A stretch of DNA of 54,666 nucleotides from Alphaproteobacteria bacterium bin52 (GCA_002238645.1 MPMT01000027.1:1-54666), one strand, 5' to 3'. Shown: positions 34,936 through 45,200, numbered from the stretch's first letter. Numbers and translations are program-made. Notes: generated by a model from the letters alone, not told the origin.

Positions 34936-36453
34936 TCAGGTCGTGGCCGTGCGCGGCATTCGCACGAAGGCAATAAGCGGAATGATCGCAAACGCGGTCA
35001 ACGCGTAGAGATAGAAGGCGTTGATGTAGCCGATCATCTCGGACTGGCGGGCGATTTCGCCCGACAACCGGGCCAGTCCCTCGGCGGTCTGGGGCGTGCT
35101 GATCCCCTTCAGCGCCATGATGGTGTTGCTCTCGCCGAAGATCGAGACGTAGCGGGTCAGGTCGGAGTAGTTGGCCGTGGTCGAGCGAACGATCAGGGCA
35201 ACGGTGATCGAGATCGAGATCGAGCTGCCGATGTTGCGGACCAGGTGGAAGAAGGCACTGCCCTCGTTGAGGCGCGACTTGTCGAGCGTGGAAAACGTGA
35301 TCAGCGTCAGCGGTACCCAGACGAAGCCGACGCCGAAGCCTGCCAGCAGGTTGGTCCACGCGAGCTCGAAGGCCGACAGGTTGATGTCGAAGGCGCCCAT
35401 GTACCAGCCGCCGATCCCCTGCAGCAGGAATCCGACGGCGAGCAGGAGGCGGGGATCGAACCTGCGGTTGATGAACACCATCAGGGTGGATCCGGCAAGC
35501 GTTCCGAGACCGCGCAGCGCGAGGTAGAGCCCGACGATGTCCTCGGGGTAGTTCTGCAGCTTCTGCATCATCGGCGGATAGAGGATGAGCGGGGTCCACA
35601 GGATGGCGCCGAACAGTGCGGCAATGGCGAGCCCGAGAGCGTAGTTGCGGTCCCGGAGAATGCCGAGATCGAAGAACGGGTTTCGGGTGGTCAGCGTGTG
35701 GGCGAAGAAGATGTAGAAGGCGCCGACGGCGACGACCGCCTCGATGATGATCTCGGTGGACTCGAACCAGTCGAGCCGCTGCCCGCGGTCCAGCATCAGC
35801 TGCAGGGCGGCGATGCCGATCGACAGCGATGCCAACCCGGTCCAGTCGAGGCTGAAGCGGGTCGCCCGGCGCCGGTCCTGGATCACGGCCACGATGAGCG
35901 CGCTCGCCAGCAGGCCGAACGGGATGAGCAGGAAGAACACCCACCGCCAGCCGTAGGCATCCGACAGGTAGCCGCCGACGGTGGGGCCGATGATCGGGCC
36001 GAACACCACGCCCATTCCGAAGAACGACGTGGCGGTGCCGTGTTCCTCCTGCGGGAAGATGTCGAGAATGGCGGCCATGCAGATCGGAACCAGCGGCGCC
36101 CCGAACCCGCCCTGGAAGATGCGACAGACGATCAGCTGCTCGAGGTTCTGCGCCATGCCGCAGCCGGCCGATGCCACCGTGAAACCGAGGGCGCAGGTCA
36201 GCATCAGCGAGCGGCGGCTGAAGGTAGAGGCAAGCCAGCCCGAGGCCGGGGTTACCACCGCGGTCGCGACGATGTTGAAGGTGACCACGAGCGCGATCTG
36301 GTCGACCGTGGCGGCGAAAGTGCCCTGCATCTTCGGCAGCGCCACGTTGGCGATCATCACCGTCATCGTGTAGAGCATGGTGACGAAGGTGAGTGTGGCC
36401 AGCACGACGTAACGCTGGACCGCGCTGACCGGCTGATGGCCGTCCCCGGTCAT
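34936..36453 (-). CDS. MFS drug exporter, DHA2 (EmrB/QacA) family
   Basis: A 505-residue inner-membrane antiporter with about 14 hydrophobic helices. Motif C, GMGVVFGPIIGPTVGGYL, motif D-like MIANVALPKMQGTF, and SGWLASTFSRRSLML (motif A) identify the DHA2 family of proton-driven multidrug exporters. No EmrA-type adaptor gene is adjacent, so it would work alone or with a distant partner. It diverges from the dienelactone hydrolase gene, 35 bases apart. Confidence 0.9.
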   Translation of the reverse strand: MTGDGHQPVSAVQRYVVLATLTFVTMLYTMTVMIANVALPKMQGTFAATVDQIALVVTFNIVATAVVTPASGWLASTFSRRSLMLTCALGFTVASAGCGMAQNLEQLIVCRIFQGGFGAPLVPICMAAILDIFPQEEHGTATSFFGMGVVFGPIIGPTVGGYLSDAYGWRWVFFLLIPFGLLASALIVAVIQDRRRATRFSLDWTGLASLSIGIAALQLMLDRGQRLDWFESTEIIIEAVVAVGAFYIFFAHTLTTRNPFFDLGILRDRNYALGLAIAALFGAILWTPLILYPPMMQKLQNYPEDIVGLYLALRGLGTLAGSTLMVFINRRFDPRLLLAVGFLLQGIGGWYMGAFDINLSAFELAWTNLLAGFGVGFVWVPLTLITFSTLDKSRLNEGSAFFHLVRNIGSSISISITVALIVRSTTANYSDLTRYVSIFGESNTIMALKGISTPQTAEGLARLSGEIARQSEMIGYINAFYLYALTAFAIIPLIAFVRMPRTATT

Positions 36454-36488
36454 GACCGGGCCGCGGCTGCGGGACAGGGAGAGAGGCC

Positions 36489-37229
36489 GTGAAGGAAGAT
36501 GTCGTCGATATCGGGACCACGGACGGGCAGATGGAGACCTTCCTGTGCAGACCGGAACGTGGCGGACCGCGCCCGCTGGTCCTGTTCCTGATGGACGCGC
36601 CGGGCATCCGCGAGGAACTGCGCGACATGGCGCGCAGGCTTGCGACCATCGGCTACTTCGTCATGCTGCCGAACCTCTACTATCGTGCCGGGCGGGATAC
36701 CACCTACGGGCACGACGTGCTCGAGCACGGCAGTGCCGAGCACGCGCGCATGCGCGCGGTGCGCACGAAGATGACCATTCCGCCGGTGATGGCGGATGTG
36801 GGCGCCATGCTGGCGTTCGCCGAACGCTCGGGCGAGGCCGCGCCGGGTCCCGCCGGGGTGCACGGCTACTGCATGAGCGGGCCCTACGCGCTTGCAGCCG
36901 CAGCACGCTATCCGGACCGGATCGGGGCCGCCGCGTCCTTCTACGGCACCTGGCTGGTGAGCGCTGCCGAGGAAAGCCCCCACCTCACCCTGGGGGCGGC
37001 GCGCGGTGAACTCTACATCTCCTGCGCGGAGCATGACGACCTCGCACCGCTCGACATGGTGGCCGAACTCCAGGCCCTGTTCGATCTGTCGGGGAATCCG
37101 GGGGAAATCGAGATCCATCCGGGGGTTCATCACGGGTTCGCGTTTCCCGAACGGTGGTGCTGCGACAAGCCGGCTGCCGAACGGCACTGGGAGCGGCTGA
37201 TCGCGTTGTACCGGCGCCGTCTTGGCTGA
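36489..37229 (+). CDS. Dienelactone hydrolase family protein
   Basis: A 246-residue alpha/beta hydrolase. The nucleophile is Cys in HGYCMSGPYALAAAARYP; the Asp is in CAEHDDLAP and the His in HHGFAFPER, the Cys-Asp-His triad of dienelactone hydrolases. Such enzymes open lactones in aromatic degradation, but many paralogues act on other esters. PLVLFLMDAPGIREELRDMARRLA is conserved in a subgroup. Start GTG 36489. The gene is alone on this strand. Confidence 0.9.
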   Translation: MKEDVVDIGTTDGQMETFLCRPERGGPRPLVLFLMDAPGIREELRDMARRLATIGYFVMLPNLYYRAGRDTTYGHDVLEHGSAEHARMRAVRTKMTIPPVMADVGAMLAFAERSGEAAPGPAGVHGYCMSGPYALAAAARYPDRIGAAASFYGTWLVSAAEESPHLTLGAARGELYISCAEHDDLAPLDMVAELQALFDLSGNPGEIEIHPGVHHGFAFPERWCCDKPAAERHWERLIALYRRRLG

Positions 37230-37314
37230 CAGGTCCAGCATGCCGCACGGTCGTTGAGTATAGGCCCGTGCCCTTCGGCAGGGAAATGCCTTGGACAGTG
37301 AACAGGAGTGCGGG

Positions 37315-38772
37315 ATGAAGGTCTTCATTGCCTGTCTCGGAACCGAGACCAACACGTTCTCCTCCTTGCCGACAGGCATGCAGACCTTCGAGGACACCAT
37401 GGTGTACAGGGGCGACGCGACCAGCCGTCCCGCCACCACCTTCAGCCTGCCGCTGCACGTCTGGCGCCGGGCAACCGAGGAGCAGCAGGGCCAGGTCGTC
37501 GAGAGCCTGGCCGCCTTCGCCCAGCCGGCCGGCCTGACGGTGCGGACCGTCTACGAGGGGTTCCGCGACGAGATTCTCGCCGACCTGCGCGCCGCGCTGC
37601 CGGTCGACATCGTGCTGCTGTCGATGCACGGTGCGATGACGGCCGAAGGTTACGACGACTGCGAGGGCGACCTGCTGGCCCGGGTGCGGGAAATCGTCGG
37701 TCCCGATATCGTGATCGGCGGCGAACTCGACCTGCACTGCTCGATCACGCCGGAGATGGTGGAGAACGCGGACGCGCTCGTGCTGTTCAAGGAATACCCG
37801 CATGTCGACGTGGGCGAGCGTGCCGGCGAACTGTTCCGGATCTGCCTGGCTGCCCACCAGAAGCAGGTACGCCCGGTCATGGCGCTGCACGACTGCCGGA
37901 TGATCAACATGTGGCGCACGCCGGTCGAGCCCATGCGCTCGGTGGTCGCCGACATGAAGGCGGCCGAAGGTGGTGACGGGATCCTGTCGGTCTCGTTCGC
38001 GCACGGTTTTCCGTGGCAGGATGTTCCGCGGACCTCGGCCAAGGTGCTGGTCGTGGCCGACGGGGACGCGGAGCACGCGTCCGAGACGGCACGCGGCTTC
38101 GGCAGGAGGATCTGGGAACTCCGCCACGAGACGCTGCAGGAGACGTTTGGCATCGACGAGGCGCTCGACCTGATCGAGGCCGGCCCCGGACCCGTGGTCG
38201 CGGCAGACGTGGCCGACAACGCCGGCGGCGGGGCGCCGTCGGACTCGACCTTCATCCTTACGCGCATGCTCGAACGCGGCACCAGCGGCGTGCTGTCGGG
38301 CTACTACTGGGACCCGGTTGCGGTGCGCTTCTGCGAGGAGGCAGGCGAGGGGGCGACACTCGCGGTGCGCATCGGAGGCAAGTGCGGGCCGGACTCCGGC
38401 GATCCGGTCGATCTCACCGTGACCGTGAAACGCATCCTGCACGGCGCGCGGCAGACCTTCGGCGATGCCAGCATGGGCATGGGAACCGCGATCTGGCTGG
38501 CGGCGGAGTCCGGGATCGACCTGATCCTGACCTCGACCCGCACCCAGGTCTTTCACCCCGACGGCATGACGGCGCTCGGCATCCGCATCGCCGACTACAG
38601 GGGCATCATCGTCAAGTCGACCCAGCACTTCTACGCGGGCTTCGCACCGGTCGCCTCGAAGGTGCTCTACGTGGCGGCGCCGGGCGCCATCCCGCCCGAC
38701 TTCGCGGCCATCCCGTACGGTCGGTTCGACGAGCCCTACTGGCCGCGGGTCGAGGATCCGCACCGGGACTGA
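37315..38772 (+). CDS. M81-family (MlrC-like) metallopeptidase
   Basis: A 485-residue protein of the MlrC group, named for the last enzyme of microcystin degradation. MKVFIACLGTETNTFS is the family start; zinc ligands are expected in GELDLHCSITPEM (Asp, His) and EYPHVDVGERA (His). SMHGAM and DNAGGGAPSDSTFIL are also conserved. ATG 37315 with AGGAG upstream is preferred to 37291. The natural substrates are small peptides or amide-containing compounds. A peptide-type ABC transporter starts just downstream on alternating strands, a common pairing for this family. Confidence 0.9.
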   Translation: MKVFIACLGTETNTFSSLPTGMQTFEDTMVYRGDATSRPATTFSLPLHVWRRATEEQQGQVVESLAAFAQPAGLTVRTVYEGFRDEILADLRAALPVDIVLLSMHGAMTAEGYDDCEGDLLARVREIVGPDIVIGGELDLHCSITPEMVENADALVLFKEYPHVDVGERAGELFRICLAAHQKQVRPVMALHDCRMINMWRTPVEPMRSVVADMKAAEGGDGILSVSFAHGFPWQDVPRTSAKVLVVADGDAEHASETARGFGRRIWELRHETLQETFGIDEALDLIEAGPGPVVAADVADNAGGGAPSDSTFILTRMLERGTSGVLSGYYWDPVAVRFCEEAGEGATLAVRIGGKCGPDSGDPVDLTVTVKRILHGARQTFGDASMGMGTAIWLAAESGIDLILTSTRTQVFHPDGMTALGIRIADYRGIIVKSTQHFYAGFAPVASKVLYVAAPGAIPPDFAAIPYGRFDEPYWPRVEDPHRD

Positions 38773-38953
38773 CGGCCCGCTGTCCCACCGCCGCCACCGT
38801 GCGCCGCGGCACGTCCCGCCCCGGGCCCGGGGCGGCGCCACCGTGCTCCCCGATGCTCCGTGACCGTGACCGCATCCCCGTGCGGGTTCCGAGAGAGCCC
38901 GGGGACGATCACGGGATGCGGCGGTTCCGGACCGGCCTTATCTCCAAAAGAGA

Positions 38954-38978
38954 AGCCCGCGCCGGGAAGGCGCGGGCT
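38954..38978 (-). terminator. Intrinsic terminator for the solute-binding protein gene
   Basis: A ten-base perfect stem (38954-38963 with 38969-38978) and five-base loop. In the minus direction it is followed by TCTCTTTT, so it fits termination of the substrate-binding protein transcript, whose stop lies 42 bases upstream. Nothing else is seen in 38773-39019. Confidence 0.75.
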
Positions 38979-39019
38979 CGAAGTGTTCCGGCATGGTCAC
39001 GCCGGACTGCGGGTATCGG

Positions 39020-40711
39020 CTACTTGTCGAGCCAGAAGGTGTCGAACCGTCCGACGTCGTAGAGGCCGAAATAGTTGTAGGGGTTGTGACCCTTGACGTA
39101 GTTGTACCAGCCGTCGTTGATCTTCTCCCAGGAGATCGGCAACACCGGCGGGTTCTCTTCCATCACCATTTCGGCGGCGGTGATCGCCGCCTGGCGCTTC
39201 ACCGGATCGACCTCGTTGTCGATGGCCGTCAGCAACTCGGTAAAGCGCGGGTCCTCCCACTGCGAGTAGTTCTGCGGGCCGTTCGGGCCGTACCAGGTGT
39301 TGAAGTAGTCCGACGGGTCGATCAGGGTCGAGACGATGGCGCCGACCGACAGGTCGAACTTGCCGTTGTTGGTGTCGTCGAACCAGACCGACTCCACGAC
39401 GGTGCGCAGTTCGCACTCGATGTTGAGCGCCTGCTGCAGCATCGCCTGGATTGCCTGCGACCAGAGCTTGAAGGTCGCCACGTCGCGCACCACGAAGTCG
39501 AGCCCCTTGATGCCGTCGCCGTGCCCGGCGGCTTCCAGAAGCGCCTTGGCTTCCTTGATGGAGGCCATCGTGTCCGGCTGGTAGCCGAGGCGCGTCGAGA
39601 GTTCCTCCTTCGGCGTGGCGACATCCGAGAACGGATAGATGAAGCCACCAACCATCATCGGTGCCACATCCTTGACGACGTCCACAAGCACCGGCCGATC
39701 GAACACCAGGTGCATGGCCCTGCGCACCCTGGGGTCGTTGAACGGCTCGCGGTCGGCATTGAGCCAGACCGCCTGGATGACGCTCTGGAAGTAGTCGGTC
39801 GCCGTCATGTCGTCGCGGGAATCGGCTTCCTTGCGCGTGACCGGGTCGATCAGCCGGGCGTAGTCCGTCCGGCCCGCCAGGAAGGCCGAGCCGAGCTCGG
39901 GCGAGAACGGCAGGCCGTGGTAGAACTCGATACCGTCAAGATAGGGCAGCCCCTCCATCCAGTAGTCCGGGTTCTTCTGCATCACCCAGATTTCCTGCTC
40001 GACCCGCCGGACGCTGCGGAACGGTCCGGTGCCGGGAACATCGAGCGTCTTGCGCAGGTTGTAGTTGTTGTCCACAAGCGTCTTCTCGCGGACGATGCCG
40101 TTCCAGCCGCTCGCGATGGCGCCCATGATGAAGGCCGGCGGGCGCGGCACGGCCAGCTTGAACTGAACCGTGTGCTTGTCGGGCGCGGTGACCTCGTCGA
40201 CCGAGGTGAACAGCGCGCTCCGCGGAATGTTGATGCCCTCCGGCGGCTTGGTGATGCGGTCGAAGGTCGCCTTCACGTCCGCGGAGGTGAGCTCGGCGCC
40301 GTCGGAAAAGAGCACGCCCTTGCGCAGGAAGAACGTGTAGGTCTTGCCGTCAGGGGCAATCTCCCAGCTGTGGGCCAGGTCGGGAATGATCGTCTGGCCG
40401 CTGTCACGCGGGTCGCGGCGGATCAGGTTGTCGTACATGCACGCCTGACTGCCGAGATTGTTGATCGTGCCCGACTGGTGGAAATCGAGATGCGGCGGAC
40501 GCATGGTGATGCCGTAGCGCAGCACGCCGCCTGATTTCGGGTTCGGCTCCGTCGCTGCCAGCTGGAAACTCGAGCCGTCAAATTCCATCGGGACCGCGGC
40601 GCTGGCCCTGCGCGGACGCAGGCCGTAGGCGCCGGCGGCCGCAAGGGCCGCGCTTCCCTTGAGGAAGTGCCGGCGTGTCCAATGCCGATCAAAGAAACCG
40701 TTTCGTGACAT
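39020..40711 (-). CDS. ABC transporter solute-binding protein, peptide/opine family (SBP_bac_5)
   Basis: A 563-residue periplasmic binding protein. The N-terminus has TRRHFLKGSAALAAAG and an AxA site, a Tat signal. GGVLRYGITMRPPHLDFHQSGTINN, LAHSWEIAPDGKTYTFFLRKGVLFSDGAELTSADVKATF and VRRAMHLVFDRP are typical family 5 blocks. Ligands of this family range from di- and oligopeptides to opines, glutathione and nickel chelates. AGGGAGG precedes ATG 40711. The ATPase genes diverge 110 bases away and the permease genes lie beyond them. Confidence 0.92.
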   Translation of the reverse strand: MSRNGFFDRHWTRRHFLKGSAALAAAGAYGLRPRRASAAVPMEFDGSSFQLAATEPNPKSGGVLRYGITMRPPHLDFHQSGTINNLGSQACMYDNLIRRDPRDSGQTIIPDLAHSWEIAPDGKTYTFFLRKGVLFSDGAELTSADVKATFDRITKPPEGINIPRSALFTSVDEVTAPDKHTVQFKLAVPRPPAFIMGAIASGWNGIVREKTLVDNNYNLRKTLDVPGTGPFRSVRRVEQEIWVMQKNPDYWMEGLPYLDGIEFYHGLPFSPELGSAFLAGRTDYARLIDPVTRKEADSRDDMTATDYFQSVIQAVWLNADREPFNDPRVRRAMHLVFDRPVLVDVVKDVAPMMVGGFIYPFSDVATPKEELSTRLGYQPDTMASIKEAKALLEAAGHGDGIKGLDFVVRDVATFKLWSQAIQAMLQQALNIECELRTVVESVWFDDTNNGKFDLSVGAIVSTLIDPSDYFNTWYGPNGPQNYSQWEDPRFTELLTAIDNEVDPVKRQAAITAAEMVMEENPPVLPISWEKINDGWYNYVKGHNPYNYFGLYDVGRFDTFWLDK

Positions 40712-40821
40712 TATTGTGGTCCTCCCTGTCTCGATCCAGGTCCGCTCCGGCCACTTATGCGATATGCTACCTGGCAGTGCCGCCGTCGCGGGAGCCTGTC
40801 GCACCTTAAGGAGAACCGAGT

Positions 40822-41871
40822 ATGGACGTAACCGAGCCGGTCGAACAAGTGGCACCGGCCGTGTTGGAGGACAACGTGCTGGAGGTCGAGGACCTGCAGA
40901 CCCACTTCTTCACCAACGACGGGGTCGTCCGCGCTGTTGACGGCGTCTCCTACAGCGTGCGGCGCGGAGAAACCCTGGGAGTGGTCGGGGAATCGGGTTG
41001 CGGCAAGAGCGTGACGGCACTCTCCATCCTGCGGCTGGTAGCCAACCCGCCGGGCCGCATCGTCGGCGGCGCCATCCGCCTGGAAGGACGGAATCTGCTC
41101 GACGCGACCGAAACCGAGATGGAGGACGTGCGCGGCAACGAGATCTCGATGATCTTCCAGGAGCCGATGACCTCGCTGAACCCGCTGTTCACGGTCGGCA
41201 GGCAGATCGGTGAAGCCATCGCGCTTCACCAGGGCCTTTCGAAACGCGACTCGATGGACCGCGCCGTCGAGATGCTGCGCGAGGTCCACATTCCGGAGCC
41301 CGAACAACGCGCGCGCGAGTATCCGCACCAGCTTTCCGGTGGCATGCGTCAGCGGGTGATGATCGCCATGGCGCTGTCCTGCAACCCGAAGGTGCTCATC
41401 GCCGACGAGCCCACCACGGCGCTCGACGTCACGATCCAGGCGCAGATCCTCGACCTCATGCGCGAGACCCAGCGCACCCAGGGACAGGCCGTCATCCTGA
41501 TCACGCACGACATGGGCGTCGTCGCCGAGAACGCCGACCGTGTGGTCGTCATGTATGCCGGCCGCAAGGTCGAGGAAGCCGAGGTGGACGAACTGTTCGA
41601 CAATCCGGGCCATCCCTACACGGAAGGCCTGCTCGGCGCGATTCCGAGCCTCGAGACGGCAGCCCACAGCGAAACCGGCAGGGGGCGCCTGAACGAGATC
41701 GAGGGGATGGTGCCCTCGCTCGCCAACCTGCCGCGGGGCTGTACCTTTGCACCGCGTTGCCGCTATGCGAGCGAGCGATGCCGGCAGGAGTTTCCGTTGC
41801 TCGAACGCCACCGTCCGGGCCACTGGATCGCGTGCTGGCACGCCGATCGCCTGCTGGGAGGAAGGGCATGA
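40822..41871 (+). CDS. ABC transporter ATPase, DppD/OppD-like
   Basis: A 349-residue nucleotide-binding subunit. Walker [10 protein letters not shown]-loop [13 protein letters not shown], signature LSGGMRQR, Walker [13 protein letters not shown] and H-loop ITHDM are all intact. The oligopeptide/dipeptide C-terminal extension with [15 protein letters not shown] is present, often an iron-sulfur site. It overlaps the second ATPase gene by ATGA. TAAGGAGAA precedes ATG 40822. Confidence 0.95.
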   Translation: MDVTEPVEQVAPAVLEDNVLEVEDLQTHFFTNDGVVRAVDGVSYSVRRGETLGVVGESGCGKSVTALSILRLVANPPGRIVGGAIRLEGRNLLDATETEMEDVRGNEISMIFQEPMTSLNPLFTVGRQIGEAIALHQGLSKRDSMDRAVEMLREVHIPEPEQRAREYPHQLSGGMRQRVMIAMALSCNPKVLIADEPTTALDVTIQAQILDLMRETQRTQGQAVILITHDMGVVAENADRVVVMYAGRKVEEAEVDELFDNPGHPYTEGLLGAIPSLETAAHSETGRGRLNEIEGMVPSLANLPRGCTFAPRCRYASERCRQEFPLLERHRPGHWIACWHADRLLGGRA

Positions 41872-42905
41872 ACGCCGCCGCCCGACATGCCGCGCCCCTG
41901 CTCGACGTGCAGGGGCTCAAGAAGCACTTTCCGATCTACAAGGGAGTTTTCTCCCGCGTCGGCGGCCATGTCTATGCCGTGGACGGGGTGAGCTTCCGGA
42001 TCGGGCACGGCGAGACGCTCGGCCTTGTCGGCGAGTCCGGCTGCGGCAAGTCCACTGTCGGGCGCACCGTGCTGAAGCTGCTGGAGCCGACCGAGGGGCG
42101 CATCCGCCTGGACGACGAGGACATCACGGACCTCGATGCCGTCCGGATGATGCCCTACCGCCGGCGGATGCAGATGATCTTCCAGGATCCCTACGCCTCG
42201 CTCAATCCACGCATGGAGGCCCGCTCGATCGTCGGCGAACCAATGACCATCCACGGGGTGGCGGAAGGCGCGGAGCGCAAGGAGCGGGTCGAGGCGCTGT
42301 TCGAGCGCGTCGGCCTCGGCCGCCGGCACATGGATTCCTACCCGCACGAATTCTCCGGCGGCCAGCGCCAGCGGATCGGCATTGCGCGCGCGCTTGCGCT
42401 CAACCCGGACCTGATCGTCGGTGACGAGCCGGTTTCCGCGCTCGATGTGTCGATCCAGGCACAGATCATCAACCTGCTGATGGATCTCCAGGACGAGCTG
42501 AAGCTCTCCTACCTGTTCGTCGCGCACGACCTTGCGGTGGTCGAGCACATCAGCCACCGGGTGGCGGTGATGTATCTCGGCCGGATCGTCGAGACCACCG
42601 ACAAGACCAGCCTGTTCGACACGCCGCTGCATCCCTATACGGAGGCGCTGCTCTCGGCGGTGCCGGTACCGAAGGCGCGGGCGCGCGGGCGCAAGCGTGT
42701 CATCCTGACGGGCGATGTTCCCAGCCCGATCAACCCGCCGTCGGGCTGCCACTTCCACTCCCGCTGCCCCTATGCGATGGCGCGCTGCCGCAGCGACGTG
42801 CCGGTGCTGCGCGAGGTGCAGCCCGACCACTGGGCCGCCTGCCACCTGCATGACGGAACCGGTGCGGAGCCGCAGACGGCCCTTGGGACGGCTGCTACTG
42901 CCTGA
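41868..42905 (+). CDS. ABC transporter ATPase, DppF/OppF-like
   Basis: A 345-residue second ATPase. Walker [22 protein letters not shown], signature FSGGQRQR, Walker [24 protein letters not shown] and the C-terminal [15 protein letters not shown] are present. It would form the heterodimeric motor with the preceding ATPase. The frame extends upstream to 41757, but ATG 41868 overlaps the previous stop and fits the family N-terminus. Its stop is 6 bases from the stop of the convergent permease. Confidence 0.95.
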   Translation: MNAAARHAAPLLDVQGLKKHFPIYKGVFSRVGGHVYAVDGVSFRIGHGETLGLVGESGCGKSTVGRTVLKLLEPTEGRIRLDDEDITDLDAVRMMPYRRRMQMIFQDPYASLNPRMEARSIVGEPMTIHGVAEGAERKERVEALFERVGLGRRHMDSYPHEFSGGQRQRIGIARALALNPDLIVGDEPVSALDVSIQAQIINLLMDLQDELKLSYLFVAHDLAVVEHISHRVAVMYLGRIVETTDKTSLFDTPLHPYTEALLSAVPVPKARARGRKRVILTGDVPSPINPPSGCHFHSRCPYAMARCRSDVPVLREVQPDHWAACHLHDGTGAEPQTALGTAATA

Positions 42906-42911
42906 GCCTGG

Positions 42912-43820
42912 TCAGACCGAGCCGCGCAGGCGCGGATCGAGCACGTCGCGGATTCCGTCGCCGAGCAGGTTGAACGCCAGCACGGTGATGGTGATCGCCA
43001 CGCCGGGGAACAGCACCAGCCACCAGGGCGGTACGATGCCGGCATTGAGCGCGTCCGCCAGCATGTTGCCCCAGGTCGGCGCGGGCGGCGGGATGCCGAC
43101 GCCGAGGAAACCGAGCGACGCCTCGATGATGATCGCGACGCCGAGATGGGTCGTGGCCAGGATCAGATAGGGTGCCACGCATTGCGGCAGGATGTGGAAC
43201 AGCATGATGCGCATGTTGGAGGCGCCCAGGCTGCGCGCCGCTTCCACGAAGGACATTTCCTTGAGCGACAGCACGACGGAGCGGATGACCCGTCCGCCGA
43301 AGGGTATTCGAGTGATGGCGATGGCGATGATGACCGTCACCGTGCCGGAGCCGAGAGCCATCGCGATCGCCATTGCGAGTATCAGGTCGGGGAAGGCCTG
43401 AAGGAACTCGATGATGCGCTGGCTCACGATGTCGAACCGCCCTCCCAGGTACCCGCAGGCCAGGCCCCAGAGGGACCCGAGCGTGGTGCCCAGCAGCACC
43501 GCCGCAAAGGCGACGATGAGCGACGTCCGGCTGCCGTGGATGACCCGGCTCAGCGTGTCGCGGCCAATCTGGTCCGTGCCGAACCAGTGGCTCTCATAGG
43601 GTGCCAACTGCATGCTGCGGAAATCCGACTTGAGCGGCGGATACGGCGAAATCACCGGCGCGGCCACCGCCATGGCCACGATCAGCAGCGCGATGCAGCC
43701 CCAGAACGCGGAGAGTGGCGAGCGCCGCGCAAAGTGCTTCAGGCCTCCGAGCACGCGGCTCCGCGGCTGAGCATCCTGGCCGGTCTCGTCGGCAATCGGC
43801 GTTTCGGACGGCACGGTCAT
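42912..43820 (-). CDS. ABC transporter permease, DppC/OppC-like
   Basis: A 302-residue inner-membrane permease with an N-terminal OppC_N segment (FARRSPLSAFWGCIALLIVAMAVAA) and about six helices. HWFGTDQIGRDTLSRVIHGSRTSL and the EAA loop EAARSLGASNMRIMLFHILPQ, which docks on the ATPases, are diagnostic. It overlaps the upstream permease gene by 4 bases and runs against the ATPase genes. Confidence 0.95.
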   Translation of the reverse strand: MTVPSETPIADETGQDAQPRSRVLGGLKHFARRSPLSAFWGCIALLIVAMAVAAPVISPYPPLKSDFRSMQLAPYESHWFGTDQIGRDTLSRVIHGSRTSLIVAFAAVLLGTTLGSLWGLACGYLGGRFDIVSQRIIEFLQAFPDLILAMAIAMALGSGTVTVIIAIAITRIPFGGRVIRSVVLSLKEMSFVEAARSLGASNMRIMLFHILPQCVAPYLILATTHLGVAIIIEASLGFLGVGIPPPAPTWGNMLADALNAGIVPPWWLVLFPGVAITITVLAFNLLGDGIRDVLDPRLRGSV

Positions 43821-44779
43821 CCGTATCTGATCCTCGGGTCGATCCAGGCAATGATGATGTCGACGGCGATGTTCAGCATCACGAACACCACAGCATAGAG
43901 GAAGACGAGGTTCTGCATGACGAAGATGTCGCGCTCGTTGACCGCGGTGAACATGGCGTAGCCAAGGCCCGGCGTCCCGAAGGCCCGTTCGACCGGGATG
44001 GAGCCGGCCAGCACGAAACCGAGCAGGATGCCCGAGAGCGTGATGACCGGGAGCAACGCGTTGGGCAACGCATGCAGCGTGACCACAAGGCGCCCGTTCA
44101 ACCCCTTGGCACGGGCGGTGCGTACGTAGTCCTCGCGGATCACCTCCAGCAGGCTGGAGCGGGCCATGCGCGCAATATAGGCGGCCTGGCCCAGAGCAAG
44201 TACGAACGCCGGTCCGATGATGATCTGCAGCACCGTTCCGGGGTCCTCGAACAGGCCCAGGCCGCCGGCAGTCTGCGGTGCGCGGTAGCCGAAACCGAAC
44301 AGGAACCCGAGGACGAGCAGCATGCCGAGCCAGAAGCCCGGTACGGCAAGGCAGGTGATCGAGATGATGCGCGCGGTCGTGTCCGCGACGCTGTTGGGCC
44401 TGAGCGCGCTCACGATCGCCACCGGAAGCCCGAGAATCCAGGAGAGGACCACCGACAGGATGGCGATCTGTGCCGTCAATGGGCCGCGGCGCAACACCAT
44501 CTCTCCGACACTCTCGGCCCGGAAGAAGGACCGGCCGAGCTCCCCCTTCGCGATATCCCAGAGCCAGCTGACGTACTGGACGATCAGCGGGTCGGAAAGC
44601 CCGAGCTCATCCATGTAGCTCTGGCGCTGCGCCGCGGTGAGCTTGGTCATGCCCTCGGGACCGAAGATCGCGGTCAGCGGATCGCCCGGCATGATGCGCA
44701 TGATGAGGAACACGATGATCGACACGCCGAACACCGTGATCCCGCCGAATGCCAGCCGGCGCGCGATATAGCTATACAT
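43817..44779 (-). CDS. ABC transporter permease, DppB/OppB-like
   Basis: A 320-residue permease. MYSYIARRLAFGGITVFGVSIIVFLIMRIMPGDP is the classic DppB N-terminus; the EAA loop is DYVRTARAKGLNGRLVVTLHALPNALLPV, and AFGTPGLGYAMFTAVNERD follows. About six helices. First gene of the minus-strand permease pair. Its promoter must lie in 44780-45200, separate from the promoters of the binding protein and ATPases. Confidence 0.95.
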   Translation of the reverse strand: MYSYIARRLAFGGITVFGVSIIVFLIMRIMPGDPLTAIFGPEGMTKLTAAQRQSYMDELGLSDPLIVQYVSWLWDIAKGELGRSFFRAESVGEMVLRRGPLTAQIAILSVVLSWILGLPVAIVSALRPNSVADTTARIISITCLAVPGFWLGMLLVLGFLFGFGYRAPQTAGGLGLFEDPGTVLQIIIGPAFVLALGQAAYIARMARSSLLEVIREDYVRTARAKGLNGRLVVTLHALPNALLPVITLSGILLGFVLAGSIPVERAFGTPGLGYAMFTAVNERDIFVMQNLVFLYAVVFVMLNIAVDIIIAWIDPRIRYG

Positions 44780-45200
44780 TTAGGTTCCGGCCAGGCCAGC
44801 GGAGCATCGGAACGGACGCCTCCCCTTGTTCGGTTCCCGAGACTGCGTGCTATGCGGCGGCGCTGTCAAGGCGGCGCGGCCCGGTACGGCTCTTCGGGGA
44901 GCGCCGTACCCCGGTTGGCACTCCTGTCGCTTCCATGCTCCCTACTATCCTGATTCAACGGGATTTTCTTGCGGTCGTCCCGGACGCGGCCCGGTGTCTT
45001 GCCGGATCCTGCCAGCAGGTCGGGTGAACCCCGGCGCGATGGATGGCGGCCCTGTGCCCGCTGCGCGGGAGATCCGGGTGCTCCCGGCAACCGGTCACGC
45101 GCCCCGGCGGTCGACGGTCAGGGCGCCTTCGCTCCGGCCCGCCCTGGTAGGTGAACTGCACCCGCGACGGTTCGGGAGCACGCTTGCGTCCGTGCAATCC
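44780..45200. other. Intergenic stretch with hairpin
   Basis: 421 bases without a recognisable gene, between the permease start and the stop of the LLM monooxygenase gene. An eight-base perfect inverted repeat (44883-44890 with 44903-44910) is the only clear structure; TTCGGG-type bases fill its loop. It could be a terminator for the monooxygenase transcript or a leader element of the permease transcript. Short frames here show no domains. Confidence 0.4.

Noticed and set aside
32831..36649. 1272-residue minus-strand open frame
   Set aside because: It covers lpxI, lpxB and the MFS exporter in other frames and has no recognisable domain; low-complexity composition typical of high-GC antisense frames.
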